Source: Nostoc sp. HK-01 (GTDB lineage Bacteria > Cyanobacteriota > Cyanobacteriia > Cyanobacteriales > Nostocaceae). From it: a stretch of DNA of 64,000 nt. The stretch spans positions 2,979,501 through 3,043,500 of the forward strand of contig AP018318.1 of the NCBI GenBank assembly GCA_003990705.1, read 5' to 3'. The notes below the pieces were generated by a model that did not search any database, was not told where the DNA came from, and saw only the letters and a program-made list of their open reading frames with translations. Below are positions 53,088 to 61,374 of this stretch, piece after piece. The position numbers were made by a program, and so were the translations under genes. The first letter of the stretch is position 1; the number at the start of each line of letters is the position of its first letter.

Positions 53088-53936
53088 TCATCGGGACAAT
53101 TTCACAAACACCTTCTCACCCTTCATCTGAACTGGATATGACTGTAAAGGGACATCAGCCGTCAAACATTCCCCAGTCTCTAGCTGATATTGAAACCCAT
53201 GTGCTGGACAGGTGATAATGCCATTTTCCACTGTACCAGTGTCCAAGGGTAATGTGAGATGAGAACAAGCGTTGCGGTAACAGGTAATGCGATCGCCTTG
53301 CCGATATAAAATTAGTGTATGTCCCGCAACTTTCGTAGCAAATATCCCCAAGTCTGGAATTTGTTCCACAGTTGCTACCCGTACCCAAGCAGTTGTAATG
53401 CTGGGAGCAAAGGGACTAGTTAAACCAGTATTAGTATTATCTACCGTAGAGCGATCGCTAACCGCAACCACGTTAGTAATTTCTGGACAGTAATTCTTAA
53501 TTGCTTTTTCTACTCCCTGAGATAAAGTCAAATGAGAAGCTGGACAACTGCTGCAAGTTCCGATTAACCTGACTTCTACAGTATCTGGTGGTTTAAAGGC
53601 GACTAATTCTATATCTCCATTGTGACTTTTTAACCCCGGACGCACTTCATCAAGGGCGGCTTGAATGCGTTGTAATATTGGTGGGAGTGGTTGTTTAACT
53701 AAGTCGTGATACAGCAAAACTGCATACACAACTTCATCATCCGCAGCATGACGTAAAGCTGAAATAGATTCTTGTTTGAGGCTTTTAATCAATCGTGTCA
53801 GTGCTTCTTTATGCAAAGCTTCAATCGCTCGTTTCAGACCGACAGCTACACACCTTTGACTTTCATCCCACTCAGATATAATTGCCTCAAAGCGGTTAAT
53901 TTCTTCAACGAATTCTTCGAGGTTGGTCATTAACAA
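53088..53936 (-). CDS. NifU C-domain / Rieske fusion of the hydrogenase accessory set
   Basis: 282 residues. An N-terminal helical part (1-90), a NifU C-terminal-like domain (about 90-150: VRPGLKSHNGDIELVAF, then GTCSSCPASH with the CxxC Fe-S scaffold site) and a Rieske [2Fe-2S] domain (about 180-282) with NACSHL (CxH) and CPAHGF (CxxH). In heterocystous cyanobacteria a NifU-like gene of this kind belongs to the group between hupSL and the hyp genes that is proposed to mature the small subunit. Last of a four-gene minus-strand run divergent from hupS. Confidence 0.85.
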   Translation of the reverse strand: MLMTNLEEFVEEINRFEAIISEWDESQRCVAVGLKRAIEALHKEALTRLIKSLKQESISALRHAADDEVVYAVLLYHDLVKQPLPPILQRIQAALDEVRPGLKSHNGDIELVAFKPPDTVEVRLIGTCSSCPASHLTLSQGVEKAIKNYCPEITNVVAVSDRSTVDNTNTGLTSPFAPSITTAWVRVATVEQIPDLGIFATKVAGHTLILYRQGDRITCYRNACSHLTLPLDTGTVENGIITCPAHGFQYQLETGECLTADVPLQSYPVQMKGEKVFVKLSR

Positions 53937-53977
53937 AAGTATGAAGTGTGAAATTATTGTGGCTGTTAGCTACTTAA

Positions 53978-54202
53978 TTATTTCATTTTGAAATCTTTAA
54001 GTAGAAAAGGCATTAAAATACCCGTAATTAAGCTAGACACAGTTATGGGAATACACAAGGGAATATCTGCTTGAGCAAGTGCTATTAGTGATAGCAAACC
54101 AACGCCAATTCCAATTGATGTTTGTTGCACAAAATGCAGAGGTTCGCGGATTAGCTTGCCTTTGAAGAATAACTTGGCAGAATACCAACCTAATTCAAAC
54201 AT
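53978..54202 (-). CDS. Small membrane protein of the hup accessory cluster (74 residues)
   Basis: 74 residues. MFELGWYSAKLFFKGKLIRE start, then two hydrophobic helices (TSIGIGVGLLSLIALAQAD and IPLCIPITVSSLITGILMPF). Eight bases after the preceding 88-residue gene's stop. Corresponds to one of the small transmembrane ORFs found between hupSL and hyp genes in other N2-fixing cyanobacteria. Function unknown. Confidence 0.7.
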   Translation of the reverse strand: MFELGWYSAKLFFKGKLIREPLHFVQQTSIGIGVGLLSLIALAQADIPLCIPITVSSLITGILMPFLLKDFKMK

Positions 54203-54210
54203 TTTCTCTC

Positions 54211-54477
54211 CTAGAAAGTTTTCAACAAAGTTAATAAAGCAAATCCTAAAAGAATAGCTGGAATAGCACCAGCCGGGGCAAACATTGCTCCCAACATAGC
54301 CGAGAAAGAATAACCAATATCTTTACCAGCTAATATCATTCCACCAATTGCACCGCCAATCATCGAGATGATTGTTGCTATGATTAACCACACTAATGCA
54401 GTAACTATATTCAGGTCACTAGATACCATACTCGTGAGAAAATCACTCACACTAAAATTGCTCAATAATTCACTCAT
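54211..54477 (-). CDS. Small membrane protein of the hup accessory cluster (88 residues)
   Basis: 88 residues, two or three membrane helices: VTALVWLIIATIISMIGGAI, then GGMILAGKDIGYSFSAMLGA and a C-terminal PAGAIPAILLGFALLTLL. Gly-rich hydrophobic. Tightly spaced with the 74-residue gene (8 bases), 77 bases after the TPR gene. Conserved in the same genomic place in relatives; role unknown. Confidence 0.7.
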   Translation of the reverse strand: MSELLSNFSVSDFLTSMVSSDLNIVTALVWLIIATIISMIGGAIGGMILAGKDIGYSFSAMLGAMFAPAGAIPAILLGFALLTLLKTF

Positions 54478-54479
54478 TT

Positions 54480-54545
54480 TTCTTCCTTCTCTGCGAGACG
54501 CTGCGCGAACGCGCTCTTTGTGTCCTTTGCGGTTCGTTAATAAAT
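54480..54545. repeat. Dispersed palindromic repeat between TPR and small membrane genes
   Basis: The spacer carries CTGCGAGACGCTGCGCGAAC and CTCTTTGTGTCCTTTGCGGT, two widespread cyanobacterial repeat fragments (a similar TTCTCTGCGTCTCTGTGGTT occurs near 39115). No gene function. Confidence 0.45.
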
Positions 54546-54554
54546 CTGGTAAGC

Positions 54555-55529
54555 CTAGCTAATAGCCCTAATTTCCACTTCCACATCTTTTAATGCCTGC
54601 ACCACTAATTCAGCTTGTTCCAACTGTTGATGCTCGTTAAAAATTGACCAAGCTTCTTGATAGTAACTACGGGCTTGTAAAAGATTTTTAGAATTACCTA
54701 ATTCTGGTTTTTCCGGATAATCAGGTAAGTTGAATAAAGCATTAGCTTTGTTAGAAATTGTGTTAGCATATTCTAGAGGTGTATCCCTAGAATTACGCAC
54801 CTTTAACGCCTCGTTGTATGCGGCGATCGCCTTTAAATTATTATCGACAGGATGAGAACTAACTAAATACTGCAAAGCATTACCTAAATTATTTTGCAGC
54901 ATGGCATATTCTCTGGGATGGTCAATCAAATTAATATGCTTTAAGGCAACTTCAAATGATTGCACTGCTAACCCCTGACGTAAATATTCCCGTTCTGAAG
55001 CCATCGGCATCGACAAGTAGGCGATCGCAATATTGTTGTATAAAATCGCGTAATCTTGCGGGTAATCTTCCCAGGTAAACACCCGCAAAGCTTCATGATA
55101 AGCCTGGATACTATCACTAATTCTGGCTAAGTTATACGGCGCTAGAGATTGCAACACCAAGCCAAAATTCATCTGCGCCTCCGCCACCTCTTCCGGCGTG
55201 GCTAACTCTTGTAAGATTGGTAATGCCTCTTCATAACCAGCCTTAGCTTGCAGCAGCAATTCCGTATCCGCGTGCGGAATTATCTGTAAAGTCCCAGCCA
55301 TCCCCACCTGGGCTTTCGCCTTCAGCAAAGGATACTCCTCACCAGACATTTCATAAGCCCGATAATATAGCCCAACAGCATTCCGCAAATCTTGGGCAGT
55401 TTTTGGCTTCTTTTGAAAACCTTGTGCCATTTCGATTAGCATCTGGATTTTTTCTGCTGTCGTTGCTGACTCCGAAGCGATCGCCGCCACAGCTGCTTTC
55501 ACCGCCGAATCTGTAATGCTAGGTGTCAT
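54555..55529 (-). CDS. TPR protein of the hup accessory cluster
   Basis: 324 residues, soluble, with several tetratricopeptide-like helical pairs (QDLRNAVGLYYRAYEMSGEE, EALPILQELATPEEVAEAQM, DYAILYNNIAIAYLSMPMAS, EYAMLQNNLGNALQYLVSSH). First gene of the minus-strand accessory run and divergent from hupS. In Nostoc a TPR gene belongs to this set between hupSL and hyp; TPRs would bind a maturation partner. Confidence 0.8.
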   Translation of the reverse strand: MTPSITDSAVKAAVAAIASESATTAEKIQMLIEMAQGFQKKPKTAQDLRNAVGLYYRAYEMSGEEYPLLKAKAQVGMAGTLQIIPHADTELLLQAKAGYEEALPILQELATPEEVAEAQMNFGLVLQSLAPYNLARISDSIQAYHEALRVFTWEDYPQDYAILYNNIAIAYLSMPMASEREYLRQGLAVQSFEVALKHINLIDHPREYAMLQNNLGNALQYLVSSHPVDNNLKAIAAYNEALKVRNSRDTPLEYANTISNKANALFNLPDYPEKPELGNSKNLLQARSYYQEAWSIFNEHQQLEQAELVVQALKDVEVEIRAIS

Positions 55530-55743
55530 AATTACCCTACTCTAGCTATTAAAAAAATTACTCGATTCATGCCCTCGAAATACACAAAAATTTCCTCACT
55601 ACCAAAGGCTATTAAAGTGTGAAGTATGAAGTGTGAAATAAATACATCCATATATTTAGTTAGACAGCAACTAATTATGGGTAACTTATTAATGCTGTGG
55701 TTTGCAGTGACACATCAAAGTACAAATTTTATACTTCAGACTA

Positions 55744-55772
55744 GCCTGCGGCAAGCCGCTAAAAGCGTCTAC
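55744..55772 (+). repeat. REP-like repeat, left copy
   Basis: GCCTGCGGCAAGCCGCTAAA followed by AGCGTCTAC. Inverse of 56091-56118 with a few differences. Internal GCGGCAAGCCGC-type dyad. Confidence 0.6.
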
Positions 55773-56090
55773 AGACTTCAGACTTTATTCCCCAGTTTCC
55801 TTACTATAAAACACTCTATTTCCAAAATTCTAGAGGGTAATTAACAATATTATTATCAAATTACAACACAAAGTTCATAATAATTATTTTTTGTATCATT
55901 AGCAAACAAAATATATATTTAACAGATAAAAATACCTATTTTAATTAACTCTACATACCTCCGCTTATCTGCATGATATCTTCCGAATATCCACAAATAA
56001 TTATTTTTTATTTAAGAAAATAAAAATAATATAAAAATACATTATTGTAAAAGATAAACATCAAAAAACAGGTGAGACTCTACAAGCGCC

Positions 56091-56118
56091 GTAGACGCAA
56101 AGCGGCTTGTCGCCAGAC
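56091..56118 (-). repeat. REP-like repeat, right copy
   Basis: GTAGACGCAAAGCGGCTTGT followed by CGCCAGAC, inverted relative to 55744-55772. Located about 45 bases before hupS. Confidence 0.6.
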
Positions 56119-56163
56119 ATCGCCTGCACCATATCTGAGAAAAAATAAACCAACACATAGCCA

Positions 56164-57126
56164 ATGACTAACGTACTCTGGCTGCAAGGTGGTGCCTGTT
56201 CAGGCAACACCATGTCGTTTCTGAATGCCGAAGAACCGACAGTCTGTGACCTCATTGCTGACTTTGGCATTAAAGTGCTTTGGCATCCTTCCTTAGGATT
56301 GGAACTAGGCAACAACTTACAAACCCTATTATGGGACTGCATTTCCGGCAAAATCCCTTTAGATATTTTGGTATTTGAAGGCAGTGTAGTAAATGCCCCC
56401 AACGGCACAGGTGAATGGAATCGCTTCGCCGATCGCCCGATGAAAGATTGGCTAATCGACCTAGCCCAAGCTGCCAGCTTCATAGTTGCTGTCGGGGATT
56501 GTGCTACATGGGGCGGAATTCCCGCAATGTCTCCCAACCCTAGCGAATCCCAAGGCTTACAATTTCTCAAACGGCAAGAAGGTGGCTTTTTAGGTCAAGA
56601 CTTCCGCGCCAAATCTGGTTTACCTGTAATCAATATTCCCGGATGTCCTGCACACCCTGATTGGATAACGCAGATATTAGTGGCGATCGCTACCGGACGC
56701 ATCGGCGATATTGCTTTGGATGAACTAAATCGTCCGCAAACCTTCTTCAACACCTACACCCAAACAGGCTGTACACGCAACGTTCACTTTGCCTACAAAG
56801 CCTCAACCGCCGAATTTGGTCAACGCAAAGGCTGTCTGTTCTACGACTTAGGCTGTCGCGGCCCCATGACTCATTCATCCTGCAACCGCATCTTGTGGAA
56901 CCGCGTCTCCTCCAAAACCCGCGCCGGAATGCCGTGTTTAGGTTGTACAGAACCAGAATTTCCCTTCTTTGACCTCAAACCCGGAACCGTATTTAAAACC
57001 CAAACCGTCATGGGAGTTCCCAAAGAATTACCACCAGGAGTCAACAAAAAAGACTACGCCCTCCTCACAATGGTCGCTAAAGATGCAGCCCCACCTTGGG
57101 CAGAGGAGGATTTTTTCACAGTTTAG
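56164..57126 (+). CDS. hupS: Uptake [NiFe]-hydrogenase small subunit
   Basis: 320 residues, no Tat signal peptide, as usual for cyanobacterial HupS. The proximal cluster segment is WLQGGACSGNTMSF: Cys12 is present but the second Cys of the usual CxxC is Asn15, a trait of this subfamily. Later Fe-S ligands appear in VGDCATWGG, NIPGCPAHPDW, CLFYDLGCRGP and CLGCTEPEFPF. Transfers electrons from H2 oxidation in heterocysts toward the electron chain. Separated from hupL by 887 bases and an inserted gene. Confidence 0.97.
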   Translation: MTNVLWLQGGACSGNTMSFLNAEEPTVCDLIADFGIKVLWHPSLGLELGNNLQTLLWDCISGKIPLDILVFEGSVVNAPNGTGEWNRFADRPMKDWLIDLAQAASFIVAVGDCATWGGIPAMSPNPSESQGLQFLKRQEGGFLGQDFRAKSGLPVINIPGCPAHPDWITQILVAIATGRIGDIALDELNRPQTFFNTYTQTGCTRNVHFAYKASTAEFGQRKGCLFYDLGCRGPMTHSSCNRILWNRVSSKTRAGMPCLGCTEPEFPFFDLKPGTVFKTQTVMGVPKELPPGVNKKDYALLTMVAKDAAPPWAEEDFFTV

Positions 57127-57272
57127 TAATTAATTACAGTGCTTTGGTTGATGAGTTGAGGCGGTATTTTGAGACTGTTGATTTCAGTGCAAGATTCAGT
57201 GAGGGTATGATATTTTGTGGACAAACTACGTATTAGTTGCAAATGTAGTGAAGCCACGAAGGAGATAAAAAC

Positions 57273-57920
57273 ATGAATCATATTGAAGATTTATGCCATC
57301 TTACGGCGGGTCTTGACTGGATAACAATCAAAAGCTCAAATGTTAATGCTGTTGTTAATGCTTTAGAGTTAGAGAATATTCATCAAGGAAGGGTTGGTAA
57401 GTTCAAGGATAAAGTTATTCGTCAAAGAGGAGTTGGTCATTTCGAGGATAAAACTAATACTTTCGTGTTTTCTGCTCAACATGATTGGATAATTATCATT
57501 CATGACTGGAGACCAGGGAGAGTGTCTAAAAAATATCTGAATGTGATGGAGCAAATAGTAACTGAATTAAGCCAAAAGTTTGGTGAAGCCCAGTCTTTTG
57601 GCGTTTGTGAATATTTCGATTACTGGATCCATCACGAAGATATCGTCGACTATGCCCATTGGATACTCGCACGAAATGGCGTTCTGATCAGATCATTTAC
57701 AAAAGCCAGTGAAACAATGAATGACTTTCATACTAGTCAATTTCGTAATTTTGGAGAAGTTACAGAAGCAGAGAGTTTCATCAACTGGACAGATGCAGAA
57801 CTATTTCCACGAATGCCAGAAATTATCCAACTATCTCAAAAATGGAGTACAGAACCAATCTTTTCAAACCATCCAGGCGATGTAGTGGGTGTACTTGGAT
57901 ACAAGCATTTACAACTTTAA
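57273..57920 (+). CDS. Unknown 215-residue protein inserted between hupS and hupL
   Basis: No recognised family. Soluble alpha/beta protein with VGKFKDK and VGHFEDK (a small internal repeat, about 41-60), FVFSAQHDWIIIIHDWRPGR, VTELSQKFGEAQSFGVCEYF, ARNGVLIRSF and GDVVGVLGYKH. The layout (a 'W-I-I-I-H-D-W' strand, then LS..FGEA, then a ..R.F strand) recalls stand-alone immunity-type proteins, but this is only an impression. AAGGAGAT before the ATG is a strong ribosome-binding site, so it is likely translated on the hupSL mRNA or from its own promoter. Base composition is more AT-rich than hupS or hupL. In well-studied relatives the hupS-hupL gap has no gene. Confidence 0.75.
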   Translation: MNHIEDLCHLTAGLDWITIKSSNVNAVVNALELENIHQGRVGKFKDKVIRQRGVGHFEDKTNTFVFSAQHDWIIIIHDWRPGRVSKKYLNVMEQIVTELSQKFGEAQSFGVCEYFDYWIHHEDIVDYAHWILARNGVLIRSFTKASETMNDFHTSQFRNFGEVTEAESFINWTDAELFPRMPEIIQLSQKWSTEPIFSNHPGDVVGVLGYKHLQL

Positions 57921-58013
57921 GCATCAACGACATCTGAATTAATATCTACCGCAACTGCCTCAACTGTTACTACCGCATCACTGACTACATATCAATGAAA
58001 ACAGGAGAGGAGA

Positions 58014-59609
58014 ATGGGAAAACAAACATTAGATATCTCACCCGTCGGTAGAGTCGAGGGCGATTTAGATGTTCGCGTGGAAATCGCTGATGGCTATGTA
58101 GTCAACGCTTGGACTCACGCCGAACTTTTTCGCGGATTTGAAATCATCCTCCGTGGCAAAGACCCTCAAGCCGGATTAATTGTCACACCCCGGATTTGTG
58201 GTATTTGCGGTGGTTCTCACCTCACCTCTGCATCTTGGGCGTTGGATACAGCCTGGGGTACAGAAGTGCCACGCAACGCCATCTTAGCCAGAAATCTCGG
58301 TCAAATTGTCGAAACTATCCAAAGTATCCCCCGCTACTTTTATGGATTGTTCGCTATTGACCTAACAAATAAAAACTACCGTAGTAGTCGCTTCTATGAT
58401 GAAGCAGTCCGCCGCTTTTCTGCGTTCACCGGAAAATCTTACGAACTCGGTGTAACTATTTCCGCTAAACCTGTGGAGATTTACGCCCTCTTGGGTGGAC
58501 AGTGGCCTCACTCTAGTTACATGGTTCCCGGTGGTGTGATGTGCGCCCCTACCCTCACCGATATTACCCGCGCCTGGGCAATTTTAGAATATTTCCGTAC
58601 CAACTGGTTAGAACCAGTATGGTTAGGCTGTTCTTTAGAACGCTACGAAGAAATTCAAACTTACGATGACTTCATGAATTGGTTAGATGAAGACATCAAA
58701 CATCGTGAGTCAGACTTAGGCTTTTATTGGCGCATGGGTTTAGATATTGGTTTAGATAGATATGGCGCAGGTGTTGGTAAATACGTCACTTGGGGATATT
58801 TAGCCCACGAGGATAAATACCAAAAGCCCACCATTGAAGGGCGCAATGCGGCGATGATTATGAAGAGTGGCGTGTATGATAGCTTCACCGACACGCACAC
58901 CTTGATGGATCAATCCTTCGCCCGTGAGAATTTAACCCATTCTTGGTACGATGAAGGGACAGCAGATATTTATCCAGGCGATCGCACTACAAAACCTACT
59001 GCCAATAATACAAAAGACTTCGACAACGCCTATTCTTGGGCAAGTGCAGTCTTACATAAAGACTTCGGACGCTTAGAAGCAGGCCCCTTAGCGCGTCAGT
59101 TAGTAGCAGGTGGTAATCACGGCGAATCTTGGCAACATCATGACGGTTTTATCTTAGATGTATTCAAGAAAATGGGTGGTGCTAACATTCACGTCCGTCA
59201 GTTAGCGAGGCTTCACGAACAAGTTAAACTATATCGCCAAGCCGAACACTGCTTGCGTGAATTTGTATTAAACGACCCTTGGTATATCAAACCCACAGAA
59301 AAAGACGGTAAAGGCTGGGGTGGAACCGAAGCAGCGCGGGGTGCTTTGTGCCACTGGGTAGAAATAGAGGGCGGTAAAATCAAGAACTACCAAGTAATTG
59401 CCCCTGGTACTTGGAACATCGGCCCCCGTGACGGTGAAGGTAAACGCGGCCCAATTGAAGAAGCTTTAGTAGGGACACCTATTAAAGATCCGACCGACCC
59501 TGTGGAAGTTGGACACGTCGCGCGTGCTTTTGATTCATGTTTGGTGTGTACAGTCCACGCCCACGATGCGAAGACAGGCGAGGAGTTGGCACGTTTTCGG
59601 ACAGCGTAA
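58014..59609 (+). CDS. hupL: Uptake [NiFe]-hydrogenase large subunit, uninterrupted
   Basis: 531 residues. The N-terminal Ni ligands are in RICGICGGSH (CGIC, 62-65) and the C-terminal ones in DSCLVCTVHAHD (Cys509, Cys512, His515). The 16 residues after His515 are the peptide removed by the HupW protease after Ni insertion. The frame is complete, so no hupL element is present as in Anabaena 7120. AGGAGAGGAG directly upstream of the ATG is a strong ribosome-binding site. H2 activation in heterocysts. Confidence 0.98.
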   Translation: MGKQTLDISPVGRVEGDLDVRVEIADGYVVNAWTHAELFRGFEIILRGKDPQAGLIVTPRICGICGGSHLTSASWALDTAWGTEVPRNAILARNLGQIVETIQSIPRYFYGLFAIDLTNKNYRSSRFYDEAVRRFSAFTGKSYELGVTISAKPVEIYALLGGQWPHSSYMVPGGVMCAPTLTDITRAWAILEYFRTNWLEPVWLGCSLERYEEIQTYDDFMNWLDEDIKHRESDLGFYWRMGLDIGLDRYGAGVGKYVTWGYLAHEDKYQKPTIEGRNAAMIMKSGVYDSFTDTHTLMDQSFARENLTHSWYDEGTADIYPGDRTTKPTANNTKDFDNAYSWASAVLHKDFGRLEAGPLARQLVAGGNHGESWQHHDGFILDVFKKMGGANIHVRQLARLHEQVKLYRQAEHCLREFVLNDPWYIKPTEKDGKGWGGTEAARGALCHWVEIEGGKIKNYQVIAPGTWNIGPRDGEGKRGPIEEALVGTPIKDPTDPVEVGHVARAFDSCLVCTVHAHDAKTGEELARFRTA

Positions 59610-59672
59610 GTTTAAACGCAGAGAGTTTGTTATGAGTGAGTATGGCTAATGGCTAGTTAATATTTATCTATT

Positions 59673-59714
59673 AAGTGCTAATAATCACAGCCAACTGCGC
59701 TTAAAACAACCTCT
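59673..59714. repeat. Solo MITE-end-like sequence after hupL
   Basis: AAGTGCTAATAATCACAGCC then AACTGCGCTTAAAACAACCT closely follows the right end of the MITE at 48345-48553 (its AAGTGCTAATAATCACAACC part, 48513-48532). Looks like a truncated copy of the same repeat between hupL and the next gene. Confidence 0.55.
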
Positions 59715-59727
59715 GCGATTTTCTTAC

Positions 59728-61332
59728 CTAATATTGTGGCATTTCCACAACGGCGCTTGTCCCTTGAATACCATAACGAGTCACCGCAGAAATAGCGACA
59801 TCTTCAACTTGGTTATTATTTAACAAAGTTGAATTCTGCCCAGTCGGTAAAATATTGGTATTCCATTCATTGCCTGTTTTGGTTTGCACAACCCATAACC
59901 AAACAGGCTGTTTACCTGTGGGTTGCCATCGCAGAACTGTTTTAGTGCCAGTGACATCTTTTTCTAGGCTCACCTGGGGTTTTTCTGGGGGTGTATTATC
60001 TAACCAAGGTGATGAAGGGACTAAGGCCGAATGATGATAAACATCTTGTGGTAATAAATCGGCTATTCCGCCGCGATTTTGCAGCAGAGGTTTCATACTA
60101 AAGTGAATATTGCCATCTGAACCAGTACGTCCTTGAGTGGTTTTAATTTGATAGACAATTTCTTTAGCTGGCCAAGCTGTACTACTATTTTGACCGATAC
60201 GGCTAGTAAAAATTCCTGGCCAAATATGCCGAGATTGAGTGTTTTGTTCTATCCACCAGTTCAACAATACAGGATAACTTTGTTGTGTCTGTTCAATTTT
60301 CCAATAAAGTTGGGGTGAGAGATAATCTAACCAGCCATTCATTAACCATTTGCGAGAATCTGCATATAGTTCTTGATAAGCATTAAATGCTTTATCATTA
60401 CCTATTTGTTTGGGAAATCCTGGTTGCCAAATACCAAAAGGACTAATACCAAATTTGACCCAAGGTTTAGTACTTTTAATGCTCTGGTAAAGCCGTTGAA
60501 TTAATGTGTTGACATTTTCTCGCCGCCAATCATTGTGGTTTTCTGTACCTCCTGATTTTTGATATTTTTGCCAACTGATTTCATCAGGAAAATCAATAGT
60601 TTTATTTCTCCTATCTTTTTCAGGATAGGGATAAAAGTAATCATCAATGTGAACGCCATCGATATCATATCGATTCACAACATCCATAATTACTTGAACT
60701 GTGTAGTCTTGCACAGCTTGTTCTCCTGGGTCTAACCAGAGATATTTGCCGTAATGTTTGACTAATTCTGGATGGGTTTTGCTGATATGATTTGCTGCAA
60801 CAATCGATTTTCCTTGGGGATGACGAGCGCGATAAGGATTAAACCAAGCGTGTAATTCTAGTCCACGTTTATGGGCTTCTGTTACTGCGAAAGCTAATGG
60901 ATCATAATAAGGGGCAGGAGGTTTACCCATTTGTCCAGTTAAAAATTCTGACCAAGGCTCTAATGCAGATTGGTATAAGGCATCACAACCAGGACGGACT
61001 TGTAAAATCACGGCATTGAGTTTTAATTTGGCCGCGCGATCGAGTATTGTAATTAGCTCTGCTTGTTGTTGGCTGGTGGTTAAACTCGGTTTAGAAGGCC
61101 AGTCAATATTGGCGACACTAGCAACCCAAACACCCCGAAATTCTCTGCTGGGTGATGGGGGGACAATAGCGACTGGCTGAGTGGAAGAGTTAGCTATTTG
61201 GACTGGGAGAAGACATAACGCAACAGGTAGGAGAAAGTAGGCAAGAAACTTGATATTTCTCAATTTAGGATGATTTTTCCGATGCTGCGCTAGATGTAAA
61301 AATCCACTAAGAAAAATGTCTTTGATGTTCAC
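59728..61332 (-). CDS. GHL10/DUF187 glycosyl-hydrolase-like exported protein
   Basis: 534 residues. An extended basic N-terminus and a signal peptide (FLAYFLLPVALCLLPVQIAN, about 29-48). The GHL10 domain has EFRGVWVASVANIDWPSKPS, VILQVRPGCDALYQSAL, ELHAWFNPYRAR, DGVHIDDYFYPYP (likely catalytic Asp) and WVKFGISPFGIW. The C-terminus has a fibronectin-like fold (PPEKPQVSLEKD). Related enzymes act on envelope polysaccharide or peptidoglycan sugars. Divergent from the NagX-like gene, 42 bases apart. Confidence 0.9.
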   Translation of the reverse strand: MNIKDIFLSGFLHLAQHRKNHPKLRNIKFLAYFLLPVALCLLPVQIANSSTQPVAIVPPSPSREFRGVWVASVANIDWPSKPSLTTSQQQAELITILDRAAKLKLNAVILQVRPGCDALYQSALEPWSEFLTGQMGKPPAPYYDPLAFAVTEAHKRGLELHAWFNPYRARHPQGKSIVAANHISKTHPELVKHYGKYLWLDPGEQAVQDYTVQVIMDVVNRYDIDGVHIDDYFYPYPEKDRRNKTIDFPDEISWQKYQKSGGTENHNDWRRENVNTLIQRLYQSIKSTKPWVKFGISPFGIWQPGFPKQIGNDKAFNAYQELYADSRKWLMNGWLDYLSPQLYWKIEQTQQSYPVLLNWWIEQNTQSRHIWPGIFTSRIGQNSSTAWPAKEIVYQIKTTQGRTGSDGNIHFSMKPLLQNRGGIADLLPQDVYHHSALVPSSPWLDNTPPEKPQVSLEKDVTGTKTVLRWQPTGKQPVWLWVVQTKTGNEWNTNILPTGQNSTLLNNNQVEDVAISAVTRYGIQGTSAVVEMPQY

Positions 61333-61374
61333 AAAAATTTTGGAGGAGCGTTTAACAGATTAAACTATAACGTT

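Larger units (their letters stand above)
55530..56163. other. 634-base divergent control region of hupS and accessory genes
   Basis: No gene accepted. Contains STRR-like GTGTGAAGTATGAAGTGTGA near 55617, an AT-rich stretch (55830-56060), and two inverted copies of a REP-like sequence (55744-55772 and 56091-56118). No perfect NtcA site (GTA-N8-TAC) was seen by eye; GTA-N9-TAC occurs at about 55721. Confidence 0.5.

Noticed and set aside
52871-53215. Overlapping frames between 52.7 and 53.2 kb
   Set aside because: They translate the palindromic element and the antisense of the NifU/Rieske gene.
55720-55735. NtcA-type site GTA-N8-TAC upstream of hupS
   Set aside because: The spacing is nine bases rather than eight and the position is more than 400 bases from the start.
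55626-55844. 72-codon plus-strand frame upstream of hupS
   Set aside because: It runs through an STRR-type repeat and the left REP-like copy and shows no coding features.
56061-56570. 169-codon minus-strand frame over hupS
   Set aside because: Antisense shadow of the strongly conserved hupS coding sequence.
58014-59609. hupL element insertion as in Anabaena 7120
   Set aside because: The hupL frame is complete with both Ni-binding motifs, so no element is present.
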